64,000 nucleotides of DNA from Volvox africanus (lineage: Eukaryota; Chlorophyta; Chlorophyceae; Chlamydomonadales; Volvocaceae), in the NCBI GenBank assembly GCA_030268105.1, contig BSDZ01000086.1, positions 124,001-188,000 on the forward strand, in the 5' to 3' direction. The notes beneath the pieces are model-generated. The model searched no databases and had not been told where the DNA came from. It was given only the letters and a program-made list of their open reading frames with translations. Made by a program: the position numbers and the translations under genes. Below, one piece after another: positions 40,196 through 53,900 of this stretch. The first letter of the stretch is position 1, and the number at the start of each line of letters is the position of its first letter.

Positions 40196-40482
40196 ACGAG
40201 TATGAGTACGGCTAATGCTGCGAACAATGTACTGGCGATTTGCCCCTGCCGAACCATAATGTGTGTCAAGGGCAAATAAAGCCAGTGCCCGTGACCACCA
40301 CGAAGCACACAGTCTTTCCAACTTGGCATTATAGCCTATGCAGCGTGTCGTGAATGCTTGCAGAAAACCGAATACTTCCGGTGATCCTTTTGAATCATTT
40401 GCAAAATGGACCATTTAAGAGGCCGAGGCAGTGCTACGAAACAATGTCATCTTTTCTGCGATTCCCTCAAGCGTTTGAAGAC

Positions 40483-40487
40483 TTACA
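40483..40487 (-). promoter_or_regulatory. candidate TGTAA poly(A) signal of gene C
   Basis: TGTAA on the minus strand, 53 bases after the TGA at 40540. If used, gene C ends here and gene D is separate, with only about 290 bases between the signal and the first ATG of D. Confidence 0.45.
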
Positions 40488-40539
40488 TAAGGTTTTCAAA
40501 ACCAATATCGCTCTTTTTTTAGCAATTATAAAAATATTT

Positions 40540-43500
40540 TCATGAAGCTTCCTCCGGCGCACGCTGCGATCGGAGTTCTCGCTCCTCCCTTGTGATCCCA
40601 CCTGTTACATCTCCCAGCGAGCATCGATGCAAAGAAGACACAGGGACGGTTCCTTCATCCCAAGACTCCATAGCGCCAGATCGGACGATAGGCGGCGGCT
40701 GCTGCTGCTGACGGCGGTGCTCAACGTACGTCCGCGCCACCGCAGCAGCGAAGGTCTGCGGCTCCCTCCCGAAAGCGTCCGCGGCAGTGGCGTCCGGGCA
40801 TGGCTCGGCGGTGGCTATGGAGCGCTGCACGACCTCCTGTGTGTTGGGAGGGTGGAGGTGAACGTGGGAATATTTTTGAACTTTTGGGACAGAAGCTAGT
40901 TCCCAGGATTCCACATAACGTCCTTCGGATTTTTACATGCGATATGCTTAAGAGGCATTTGCACACCATACGGGGTAGGTATAGATAGTACTTAGGGCTT
41001 ATCGTGGGACGGGTTACTGGAAAGAAATAAAGAAAGCACCAAGTCCTTGCTGGTTACGGTGCCTACAATGGTGAGCAAACTGTGCATTCTTGCCAATAAA
41101 AGGGAGGGGGGTTGGCAGATGCTTTCGCCGGCAAAGATGCGCGAGGGGCAAGAACCGATATAAGATATTTTTCATAGTCGCCGTATGGTTTTACGTCAGG
41201 TTGTACGTTCGTCTGTGATCTTACGCACGGTTTGTCGAATTCTGTCTTTAGGACGCCGCTTCAGATGTAATTTGGACAGAGAGAAACAGAACTGCCGCAC
41301 ATTGACTTGGGTTTGGCGCGCACTAGCTACCACCCTTTCCGGGAGCCAAACATACCAGTCGTGCCGCCTCACTGAGGACTATGTGCGCACTGCGGTGCCG
41401 AAAGCCGTAACTGGGGACGTGCCTCGGGCGGGACTGCTGCTGCGTGTGATGATGGTGACCTTGGCGGCCCCGGCCAAACACGTTAGCTATGAGGGTGGAC
41501 ACGGTCTGCCCGAACTGCGGCCCAGCCATCTGCAGCAGCATTGACAGTGTGAGCAATAGCAGATAAATAAACCGTAATGGCAGAAACAGCAGAATTACAT
41601 TAGTTACATTAGCAGTAGGAACAGGATCAATGATAGCAGTAGCAGTAGCAGTAGCAGTAGCAGTAGCAGTAGCAGTAGCAGTAGCAGTAGCATGCAAGCC
41701 ATAATTAACAAATATTATTTTATAAATTTTCAGTAGCAGTAGCAGTAGCAGTAGCAGTAGCAGTAGCAGTAGCAGTAGTAGTAGCAGCGCATGCAAGCAA
41801 ATCAAGCGAGTCAACCAGGTAGTCCTCCCGTGTGCAAAACATCATTCCTATCATGAACTCACTCACCTGCGATCCATCGTGGACTCCCGTGGCCACGTGG
41901 GGGCTTGCCGTACCGCTGTACATGCTCGATGCGCTACTGCTAAAGCTCCTACGTCCCGGCGAGCTATCAGGTTTCACGGGGCTACGTGCGCTGCTCCGTG
42001 GACTGTATACCATGCTACTAGTGGCATCGACGCCGGGACCCACAGCAGCGGTGATACCACCGCTTTCAGCAGATTTTGGCTGCCGCCCACTTCGCAGCAT
42101 TCCTGCGACTGACCGTACGGTGCCGCCTGCCCGGTAAAGGCGCCAAGGACCGGTGCCCGATGCCACAGTTGCCGAAGTACTGGTGGCGGCACCGCCGCCA
42201 CTGCCACTGCCACTGCCAGTCAGCGCTGCCGTGGGCGCCTGCGGCGTGGGTGACGCCAGCATCGAAGGCGCCCCCATCTGTGCACCAGCTTGTGGTTCAG
42301 GGGGTAGCCGTATCATGTCCGCGTGTTGCATCACCGGTCTTTGGGGTGGCAGTAGCACCGAGCACGCGTATCGTGATGCCCGCCCAGTGCCTGGCGACAG
42401 CGGTTCCGAAGTCGTGGCGTCATTACCGCCGCCGCTGGGCATACCACTGCCGGCACTGCCACCATCGCCGCTCGTACGACCTTGCGTGAGATGCTTGTTG
42501 GGCCCCGGTATCCGCAATCGTTGCCATACTCTTGACACTCGTGAGAGGGAGTTAACGGACGTCGTTGACGGAACGGCCGATGTTGACGTCACTGCCGCCG
42601 CCGCTGCCGCTGGCACGGACGGGTGAGCTCCGTTCCGTCCATGCGAATAGACTTGCATGGAGGACCCATCGCTGAGGTCAATGGTGGGTGATCTGATGAC
42701 GGAACCGTCACGGAAGACGATATCTCCTGTGCACATATCCGAAGCCATCCTCAGCAGTCGCAGTCGCAGTAGCGGCAGTTGTGTAAACATCTGATATCGC
42801 GTAAATTTCTGATAACACTGGCGATAATGCAGGTAGGCCATACTCATCCCCCAGCGTATTTTTTTCGCATGCATCGCATACCAGCACATGACACATAAAC
42901 CCCACACGGACGATCATGTTAAAGACACGAGGTTGGGACCAGGTTGATAATGACATGGTATCATGGTGTCATGTCATGATAACGCCCTCCCCTCCCCTCC
43001 CCTCCCCTCCCCTCCCCTCCCCTCCCCTCCCCTCCCCTCCCCTCCCCTCCACTCCCCTCCCCTCCCCTCCCCTCCCCTCCCCTCCCCTCCCCTCCCCTCC
43101 CCTCCCCTCCCCTCCCCTCCCCTCCCCTCCCCTCCCCTCCCCTCCCCTCCCCTCCCCTCCCCTCCCCTCCCCTCCCCTCCCCTCCCCTCCCCTCCCCTCC
43201 CCTCCCCTCCCCTCCCCTCCCCTCCCCTCCCCTCCCCTCCCCTCCCCTCCCCTCCCCTCCCCTCCCCTCCCCTCCCCTCCCCTCCCCTCCCCTCCCCTCC
43301 CCTCCCCTCCCCTCCCCTCCCCTCCCCTCCCCTCCCCTCCCCTCCCCTCCCCTCCCCTCCCCTCCCCTCCCCTCCCCTCCCCTCCCCTCCCCTCCCCTCC
43401 CCTCCCCTCCCCTCCCCTCCCCTCCCTGCCTTACCTGGACACTGCCAACTGCCTGCACTCATGTGGCTGCCGAAATCCGATACCGCCCCTATGCCCGCCA

Positions 43501-46500
43501 CCATGGCCGGGTTAACATTGGCTGCCTGCATTACTGCTCGAACTCGCAGCTCAGATAACGCACCGGAATGACGGCCAGCCAACAGCTGGCTCTTATCACT
43601 CGGCTGCGGAAAACCTGGCGACGGGGCCACGGCAACGGCGTCGCTGGGCGCCTGCACGGGCGACTTGGTATCAGAGGCGCACCCCGTGATGGCCTCGTCT
43701 GAGATATGACTTGCATTGACCCTCACGGCTTGCCGCCGGTCGCGGAAAAGGGAACGCTGCGTCCAAGTGACGAGGGAGCCCAATAGGAGGTCCTTGAGGC
43801 CGGTAGCAGAAGCAGCCTTAAGCCGAGGGGGTCGGGAGATAGTGGAGGAACGCGGGGAGCTGGCGGAATCTGCGGCGCCGTAAGGTTATTTTGGGAGGAT
43901 TTACTTTGACGTTGAGGCAAGCAGAGGATAGAGTTGTGGAAGGTTTGGGTAGGTTCATGGAACGGCGCCGAGAGGGACGTTGGTTGTGGCAGAAAATGTG
44001 GCAGGGAGGGTGGGAAAGGTTGCAGCTGAGGTGTGGAAGGCAGTCCCGTATAGTGTGTGCACGACACGATGCTGCCAAATGATGCCTCCGCCCAACGCGC
44101 CTCCACAAACAAGGACTATGCTTCAGCCCGCGCCATTACATGGATGAACGAATCACAGTGGATCATAACCGCCTAAGAATAATCATGTGCGGATGTTGAT
44201 CTCCAGAGTGTTGTGGTCGTGAAGGCTAGCGCGAGCACGGGATCTAAACATGTCCGGTCCATGTCCGTGTCTGTCCGTCCGTGTCTGTATGCGTAGTTAC
44301 ATGTTGACTAAAGGCGCGTAACGCACGCTCCCTTCCCGCTTAATCATCCCCATCGAAGGCCGGCCGGCCGAACAGACCGGTCACAGGCGTCTAGTCAGCC
44401 CCATGAATGTTATGCGTTGGCCCCTTTTTTACCTGCGGCACTTGTGCTCTGCGGCATGCTGAAGTTATGGTCGCTAGGAGACGTGCTGGGCTGTAAGCGG
44501 AGCGTCACATGAGGTCCTAACGGGTTGTTGATCGTCGCCACCGGGGGCTCAAGCTCTGAAGCCGTCAGCGGCGGTGGCGGTGGTGCTGCCGCCGCTACGG
44601 ACTTCGGCGGTAACGAACCCTCCCTGGAACGGCCAGATGCTGACTTGCATAAAGCTGGGCCATAGGATCTTGGTGGCTGGGACGGCATTCCCTGTGGCCG
44701 CGCCGCCGCCGCCGCTACCAGCTGCGGCGTGTCACTGCCGCCGTCACAAGCGCTGGCGCCGCTGCTGTGTTGCTGTGGCGATTCCCCAATCTGGTAGGGT
44801 GGTGAAGGCAGGTGGTGGTTTAGCGGGGGTTGCTGCTGTTGCTTTTGTTGCGATCCAATTGTTCCACTCATAGCGCGGGATCCAGCGATGCCATCACCGC
44901 ATGTCGCTGCGAAGCTGCCACTGCCCAACAGTGATGACGACCGAAGGCGTTCTCGCCGGGGACTGCTGGGTATTGGTGGTTGTGGTGGTGACAACGGCAC
45001 GCTCGCATTTTCAGGGATAGCCACCTTCCAGGAAGAGGCGGGGCTTCGGCTTGCTGCGGGTGGCCTCAGGGCGGCACGGCCGGTATCGTTAGATGCAGCT
45101 GTCGCCGTCACCTCTGGTGACTCCGTACCGGGCTCACCGAAGTCGCTAATCGTGCTGATCTCCCCGACAACGGAAACATCACCGAGATGGCTCACGGCAA
45201 CAGCGGGTGCCGCTGCTACACCGCCATCATAGAACGCTGGCGGCGGAATACTAATCACAGGTAGAGCACCGGAGAAGGAGACAACATCGGATAGAAGGCC
45301 CTCGGGCTGGTTGCCTGAGGCGCTGCCGTCAATCCAAGCACCGAGGCCCAGCAGTTTATCGCACTCAGCCTCTGAAGCCGAGAAGTCAGTGCCGGTCATC
45401 GCTGGCGCCTTTGGTGGTGCCTCGGTTCCAGCAGCGGCAGCAATATTCTCATATCTACCACCATAACCACCACTCCCATGGCCGCCAGGTGCATCAAGGT
45501 CGCCGACCTCCCCGCCGACTCCCCCACCGACGTCAGCCATTCCGGTCGCAGGAGGGCCGAGCGGGGGGGCTACCGCAACTGCGTCTGCTGTTACTATACG
45601 CGTCGGCACTTCCACCACAGTTAACACCAGGTCATCGCAAGCGCCGTCAGGTGTCAACGCTGGACGGAAACTAAGGTTGTCGCGCTCGGGGGAGCCTGTG
45701 CGGGCTCGGCCTTCGCCAACTTCGCCACCGCAGCCATTCCCCGTAGCCATCAAGGCTCCCAGCTCGTAACTGGTGGTGACGAAGTCAGCGGTGGCCATGA
45801 CGTCCGAGAGGTGCATTCCGGATATTGACGGCGGCGCCGCCGTCGACCTCGGGAAGCACATGCCAGGAGCTCCAATGTTGCTACCGGCGTCAGGTAGGAT
45901 CCGCATGGAGATCTCCCTCTCTGCCCAGGGGAGCAGAATGCTTCTGGCCCCCCCCTGCGGGGACGAATGTACAGGCGCGTTTATGCAGAGGCCCAAGGGG
46001 ATGCGGATCCATGCGCTCCGTCGCCATGTTCCATGTGTCTATCTTTGATTTTTAAGCGGGAATGAGTTTCGAAGGGAGTTAGGGTCGCGGGTAAGGGAAG
46101 CTGGGGCACCAAAAATATGAAAGGAAGGCACATCGCCAGACGATGCGGGTTCTTATATCCCTTTTAGGCTTGAGGCACAACGCTCTAGCGCCTGATCTCA
46201 TGAAGGGGAGAGCCCCTGTTACCTTGCCTCTATAGCGCATTCTCAGTGAACCCCCCATCCCTTGCCTGGGAGCGATGGTCACCTCCGCCGCTGAGGCACG
46301 GGTCTTGCAGTGTGCCCGCCATCGCTGACGGACAAACAGCCCGGACCACAGGTAGATCCGCCACACTTATATCTTCCGGTGCACCTGCAAGACACATTGG
46401 AGGCAGCTGTACCTCAAGCTGCTGTTCTTCTTTCCGTACTGGATTTTCTCGTCGTACAAGGCATGGCGGTTGCTCCGGGGAGGATGGTACCTGCCCTACG

Positions 46501-47962
46501 GGCGCAGTCGCGTACTGCGGACCTCCATCCGGAAGGAATTCGTCGCAGTAATCATACGAGCGTTTTCTATAATGTGAAGGTGGCTCCTCATGCAGAAGCG
46601 CCCCGTCAGCGGAGCGCAAGAGAATGGAGGGTTGCGGGGAGACGGGTTCGTCATCCCGGCGAGGGGAGGTGCTGCTGCGCCGCATCCGAGTCGGGGAGAG
46701 CCTTGGAGAGAGCCTGGGGGGGGGCATTCAGGGACCATTCTAGATTCAAATGGTGGTGATCCACCATAATAAAAACGCTTCCAATAATACCGATGTGAAT
46801 TGTTTGGATTGTTTCGTGCCTACACATGTCTTTCTACGTGTCCACTGGGACATTGGGACAAAGTCCTTAAGTTTTGAGCTTCGAGGGACTATTCCGTGTT
46901 GACAGCTGACAGCCTCGCAATCTCAAAGCGATGACGCAGAGGCGAACCCCCCACAGCCGATCAAGTTCAGAGGATGGCAATGGCCAGGGGAGAAGGTTTA
47001 CAAACGATGATGCGTGACCATGCCGTAGAGCTGAGTCGCCATTATGCGGTGACATGGGGTTCTAAAGAAGTGAACGCACCCGCTGGTACCACCACCTGAG
47101 TAACAACAGTATTGCCACGCAATGGCTCCATGACTCGTACCTCGTTCGAACGGTGTGGAGCCTGCGATAAGTACCGATCCGTGTGTGCTCGTCTGGCGAG
47201 TTGCAGACCGGGCTCTGGTCCACAGCGTGCGGAGTCTCTGACGTGGAACCCACACGTGACGTGCCAAACCCCGTCCCTGCGCCCCTCCCTAGGGCCCCCC
47301 GTGCCTTATTGGCACGGAAGCGCGTGGAGCTGGTGGGGAGGATGATGGTGCTGTAGTGCCGGGCAGCACGGACCAGCAGCGAGGGGATGCGGCCTCCCAG
47401 ATAGGCGGGCAAATCCGAAGCGTAACGAATTACACCCCTGTTAAGCAAAACAACAAAATGTCAGGTTGTGAATGAGATCCAGAGAAAGTTGAAGTGGCGC
47501 TTAAGGAAGAACCCACACGCACACACAAGAGGAAGTATTATAGATTAGAGAGGCAAGCGAATTGAAGTGTCGTAGAAGCGTAAGGAAAAGCTCTGTTGGC
47601 GATCGGGATGGAATATGCGACCTTGGTTACATGCATTCCTCAATAAGTGGAAACCTAACATACCTGTGTAAGCCCAATCCATCGTCTGTAGAGCCCCCCC
47701 TCGAGCTGTTCACGACATGATCTGTCGCCGTATCGCGGGCCCTCCTCTTTCGCCGGCCATCCACACGTGCGCCGTACGACCCACGGGTCGCACCGCTCGA
47801 TATGCGTCCACCAAACTGCCCAGCCGTGCGACGCAGTAGGCCCAGCAGGCCGCCGCGGGTCGAAAGCTCACCTCTTGGGGCCATCACAGCGGCATTCTGC
47901 ATGCTGACGAGGGCCTCCTTTGCTATCGGATAGGTGCGCTCAGCCAGCGTCTCGGGTAGTGC
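40540..47962 (-). CDS. gene C: long low-complexity cytoplasmic tail
   Basis: After the third module the protein continues for about 1,400 residues through eight exons. It begins ALPETLAERTYPIAKEA and becomes Ser-, Pro-, Gly- and Ala-rich, with Arg-rich Ser/Pro motifs such as SPRLSPTRMRRSS. The largest exon is 45920-44433 (496 codons). The last exon (40836-40540) encodes EVVQRSIATAEPCPD and a short Gln run and stops at TGA. The tail is probably disordered and may be phosphorylated. The exon near 41.5 kb starts MAGPQFGQTVSTLI, but its donor could not be fixed. Confidence 0.65.
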
Positions 47963-50900
47963 CTTCGGGGGTCAACGAGAGGGGTTGAAGTGGGGTGCCA
48001 TACAGTGTTGTGCGCCGTATACATCACGGGAACAAGGTTAAAACAATTTAACAGCAGTGAGGTGGAAAGAAAATGGTGGACAAAACAAACACTGTGAAGC
48101 GCCCAACGTGCGTGATCTTTTGCAGCTGTATGTCCAGCAACTCTGCCATCCTTCAGCACGTAGTTATGCGACAATGGTGCAACCTGAAGGACCCGGAGGG
48201 GCGTGCTGCACCTGATACAAGACCTTCGGGTTGTCGAGACCACGCAGCAGGAACTTGCCGAGAGCGCGCAGCTCAATCGTCTCCACGAGATACTGGTTTG
48301 GGAACACCGTTGGGGCCCGGCCTCCTGCGAACAGCGGAAAGCAGTAGAGGTCTATAGATTAGTGATACAGCCTTTAAGCCAGTTGTTGGCCCGAGTGTGG
48401 CGGGGTCAGGGTCTGAAACAATCTGCCAGCATGTCCCATATGCGTACTAAACTGCATTGTGCAACCGTGATCCACGAATGATACATACCGCAGATTTCTT
48501 GGCAAACAGTGAACCCAACGCAATCCCTGAAGCTTCGGAAGCTGTCAAGAAGTTTAGCCCTCATACGCATCTCTTGCCACTCAGCCCCGCTCCGTCCCGT
48601 CCAGTCCCGTCCTGCCCCCCTCTACTTCTTTCCGCATCTTCCTCATTCCCCGTACGCACCCGGAAGGCCCTCCAATCCACCGCCAGAGCACGTGCGCGGC
48701 TTGCGCCCCATAGAGAGCAGGTGCTGGGCCCCGAGGCTGAGGGAACGAGACGTCACCTCCAGCAATGATAGCCGTCGCTTGCTGCCAGGTGACAGCAGGA
48801 CCGTCAGTGGGTTGTTGGGCGTGACTCCGCTCGCCGACTCTCCACTATGCAAATAACTAGCCCTGCGAAATGCGACAGCCATATCAGGTGTCCGTTTGCC
48901 CATGTGGGTATGGGTGTGTGTATGAAGAAGAGAGAGAGAGACGTAAGGATTTGTAGTCCAGACGTTTACCAGTGAACCCCCCTTCAAGGCTTTGAAGTCC
49001 GCAATCCATGCTGACTCACGAAATAGCCATAAATGGTGCTGGAAAATGAGAAGAAATGGCGGAAAGATATTTCAGCCTATGTAGCCTGCTCTTGCTTCTA
49101 TGGGTGCAGGGGGCAGCGTACGAGCAGCAGCGCTACTGCTGAAGCTCCAGCACGCAAGGAAAACTACGACCCGCAATCCGCACCTGCTGGTCCGTTGGAA
49201 AGGCACCGCCACACCAACGCTGCGACCCAGTCCGGCCTGCGGTGAGCTGTAACTGCCCCTTCGCACCCGACCCGTTTGCCAGAGTGGCAGCATCGCTGCG
49301 GCTGGGAAAATGCTGCCGAATGCAGCGCTGCCGGCAGCGCCACCGCTGCTACCGCCGGTTGCGCCACCGGGGCCGTAAATATCGGCCTGAGACTCGTCGG
49401 TGGATCCTTTGGAACCCTGGTGCGCTGGGCTGCACGGCTCAGAAATACTTGCCCACTTGGCGAGCAGGTGAGTAGGGCAATCCTCTCGTAGCAGCGGTGA
49501 GCCGTCGGGCATAGTCAGCGCAACCTACGTACGTGTAGATGCAGACGAAGATGTGTTTATAAGATATGCAGATGTGAGGGTCAAAGGTGGGTGTTTATGA
49601 CAAGAAGCGTCCTGCAGACGCTTCTTGAAAATTAGGACAACTATTACGTACATCTGGCTGAGCCTAATACTGGCCAAGGGCGGTTACCCTCCTTGAAGAA
49701 GACCGCTGCTAATGTTGCATGGTGCTATTGCTTCAGCTGCAGCCAGCTCACCTGGGAAGACTCCACCAAGATTTGACCGGGAGCCGCTAAGGCTGCCACG
49801 CGAGCGGCGGTGTTGGCTAACTCCCCAAAGTAATCAGCACGACCAGTATTCATGGGCTTTTTCACATTTATGTAGCCATATGCCATGCCGACCCGCACCC
49901 TGAGCCCTCGCCAAATTCGCTGCCCCCGCAACCCCAACTGCTCCTCGCAGCCTCCCATCTCCAGCAGCGCGGGCGGCCAGGCGATCTGCAACAGGCCCTT
50001 TTGAACGTGACATGCCCAGGCGATGGCGTCGTTCAGACACCTACACATGGAGAATTCGCATCCACAAGCCTCACAAATGTTGTGCAAAGTGTCCTGTAGG
50101 CCTCGCCTCTGCCGAATGAGAGGGCCGCAGCGGAACCTGCTCGCCTCCTCAGCCGTCCCAAACTCGTTGTGACCAAGCATGTTAAAGTACAGCGCCATGT
50201 AAACTCCTCGAACTGATCGCGATACCTTGCAAATGGTTGTCAACAACATGCGAACTCATATCCCTAAGCACCCAGAACCTGATGCTGCACAAAGCACTGT
50301 GCGCATATCTAAACATCCACAAGGGGTCGCAAATCGACATCCATCCTCGCTCTTGTCGAGCCGACCCAGATTTCTCCACCCAATGCCCCGGTAAAAAGTT
50401 AAATCGGACAGTTATGTAACACTCAATCACCCACCCGAAGGCCATTGTAAACTTCCCCGGCTCCGGCTCCTTGCATTCGTAGCCGCCGTAGGCTGGTAAC
50501 AGGCTGCGAGCCAGCGCGCTGTACAAACCCACCGCGATTTGAAAGGCGGTGATCGCCTCCAGGACCTGCTCCTCCCGCAGGTCACCCGCGCTGGCCTCAG
50601 CACGTGACACGTCTGCCGGCTTCGCAACCTACGCGCACATATGCGCCATACTTATGTATTCGTGACGGACGGACACCGAAAGGACCCCGAGGGGTGGTAA
50701 CAAGCAGTTACCAGGCAATTATGGAAGAACAATAAAGGAATTGGAAAAGCAAGTCGGCCGTAATGCCACATGCCCGTGGTGGGCCCAAAGGGTGCGTCAG
50801 GGTAGTCAGGTACCTAGGTACCTCACAGTCCGGCGCCGCCGGTCTCCAGACGAGGGGTCAGAACAACGGTCCCAGTTACACATGTCTGTACTGGAGTGCC

Positions 50901-53900
50901 CTTATCACCGCCTAAGACATCGTATTTAGCCTTAACCGACCATTTGCTGTACGTGCTGTACGTCACCGGCAAAATCTCGGTCAGGCACGCGGTTATAAGC
51001 GGCCATCTTGTCCCACTTCTTGTTGGTGTACGATTTCATTGTTTTAGTTACTATACTTTGGGAAACTGCCGCAAAATGCACACCTTGACGAATACAATCG
51101 TCATCGGCTCGTGCACGCTGGGCGCCTCTCGGTAGCCCAGTTCCAGCTGCTGCAGCGTATTGGGAGGTTTGAAGGAGCGGCCTGACAACAGTGTGGGCAT
51201 GACCTGCAAGCAGATATTGACGCAACGTGTTGCAGGTGGTTGTTGCAAACACCAAGCCATAGCCTGCTGGCAAATGGCGCTAGGGCATGGCAAGTTGATG
51301 TGAAGGGGAATTCAAACAGATTGTTCGGTAGGGCTATGCCTGGGGCATATGAATGTACAGCCGGGTACATCACGTACAAGAATCTCAAGGTGAGGCATGC
51401 TATGGGACATGGCGTCTGGAATGTAAAGATTTGTCAACATGGACATCACCATGTGACTTTACCTCATAGAGATATCGTGGACGGCGGAAATCGTCGGCGA
51501 CGACGTGCAAGCCCAGATTTATCGTGTACATGGCGCTGGGAAAAGCCTGCAGTTTGTTACAAAATGTACACATTTCATTAAAACTGAATTGCACTGCGTC
51601 TGCGACGCGTGACACATTTTCCGTTCACGCATGACTAATATAAGCCGAGCATAGAAATGGTTCAGCTACGTTCGCTGTAAGTTTCGGTGCCGAAATGCAA
51701 CATCACTCAGAACATTTAAAGAAAATATTTAACTTCAGGCGACTTCTTTTTCAATTGCGACTCAGAGGGCCTGTCGCCATGCGCTGTTTGCCGCCAGAGA
51801 ACGCATCCTTAATATCCCCAAGCAAATGGTGCGCTCCGGAGACGACCACTTTCCGCAGAGATAATTAAGTGCTTCCACCCAAAATTAGCGCGACGTTTAC
51901 AGCGCGGCACCTCCGCCAACAGTAGGAGTTCCTCCTTCCAATGCAACAGCAAATGTATGGACTCGATGCCCTCAGTGCTCTGCGGCTCACCTGCAAAAGA
52001 TCCTGCACGCCTTGCCACGCCTCCTCTGTCAAGAGCACTTGACCACCGTGTGCTGCGTCGGCCAGAGCACGTGACATTGCCACCGCCGGGCCTCGATAAC
52101 CCGCGTCAGCAGCTGCAGGGCGGGGGCAGGCACAGCGCGAAATCGCGGAGAAAAGAAATGAGCGTGTTGCGTTTAACTTAAACCTTTTTCTTTGAGGGTA
52201 CAAGTCAAGAAACTCCCTCCCTTTCTGCTTGTCAGCAATGGGTCTGTCAAGCCTTAGGGGCCGCGGCCGCACCTGCTGTTGGGTGGCCCGATGCCATGGG
52301 CATGATGTCGTAGTTTGATCCGCAGTGTACGGACGCAGCCACACGGGGCCCTTTGAACACCAGCCGACCGTCGATACCGATAACTGTCTGACCAGAATAT
52401 TCCGCGGTTGCGTCCGGCCAGCTATGATACATTAAGCATACCTATTCATCAACGCAAGGGAATACAGTACGGGGCATTGCTGAGATGAGGAAATGTTATA
52501 TGTCACACAATGCTTATAACAGGATACTGAGGTTGAGGCTATCACACAGATGGATGAAGCACCAAAGCCAAAGCATAAGTTCAACTCCCTATAGACAAAA
52601 TTTTAACATCCCGACCTGAACAGTGTGACAAAAACGCAGCGCATTGGCGGGGCTCGCGAATGCGAAAGTGAAGTATCCCCGTCGTTCAGTCAGCGCATCA
52701 AAACCGAACATGTAGCCCTCGAACTGCTGCGCCAGCTGCACGAACAACTGCTGCAGCACCAGAAGGACGACACTCGGAGCCTGGGTGCATGGAAAGAGAG
52801 GAGCATGGGAACAGACGAAGGCGATGAAGGAACGCGAGACAGGCAAAAGAAGAGGGGGGCTGATAACGGCCAAGCTGCTTTAACTGACGTGGAAGGGAAG
52901 TCAGAAAAACGTATTGTGATACATACGGCTCAAGTTGCTCTACACAGGCGCAACCTTACCTGGTGGTGATGGACGCATGACCCACGGTTCGTATTCGAGT
53001 AACGGCGGCGCCGACCCCGCTTCCTCGTGGGCAGGCGCATCCTTAGTGATACGAAGGTCAAGTCCCCGGAGCGGCCGGGCAGAGGGACCGGCGGGTCGGT
53101 GACGTAAAGACCCCAATCTCCCGCCATCGCCGCGCCTACAGCATCGAAACCCGTCCCGGATTGCGGGCAGTCCCGCCAAGTTAAGGGTGTGAGCAGAGGC
53201 ACATTATGAAGAGGGAAATAAAGGCACTATTTCTCTACTTTCTCAGAGGGGGTAGGGACTGCCTGGTCAAACAGCGACACACCTGAAACATTTTGAGCGT
53301 GGCGTTGTGCACTATCTAGGGTTTCGTCCGCGGCCCTCCTACACACAACCTATCCATCCATCCATTCCCTCAAGCAAGGTGCCCAACGCCCGCATATCAC
53401 CACACCCACACACCCGGCGGTGGCCACAGCTGCACCAGCTTTCGCGGCGGCGGCATCTCCCTCCGCACGGGTCGCAGCAGTGAACCATCAACCGTATACA
53501 GCCAGCAGGGCTTGCCCTCCTCTGCCGCCAGCTGGAACAGCCCCAACCTCCTCACGATGGGAAAGCCTGCCCGGGACATCTGGCCGCGTAGCTTGCTCCA
53601 GGCGTCCTGAGATATAAGTATCTGACCCCCGTGCGCTGCATCGCTGATCTGAGGTCGGATTGGATCGACGCATGTGTGGCTGGTTATAAACATGGCTTTG
53701 TGAATGGGTAATATTACTCCATCATATCATCATGGGGACCTCCTACTAAAGCCTCGCCTCGCCTCACACATGCACACCAAATATCGGCCCCCTTTCCTTT
53801 TCTCAACAAACTTCTTTTAATTTCTGTGCCTTCTGCACTTTCATCTTTTGCCTTTCATCTGCACACCGTATCCCTTGACAGCGACAATCGCGTGCGGGCT

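Noticed and set aside
42916..43571. Open frames of 165-269 codons with SPPLP or GGEGR repeats
   Set aside because: They are the pentanucleotide tract read in frames that cannot produce stops; the exon upstream ends at a good donor at 43435.
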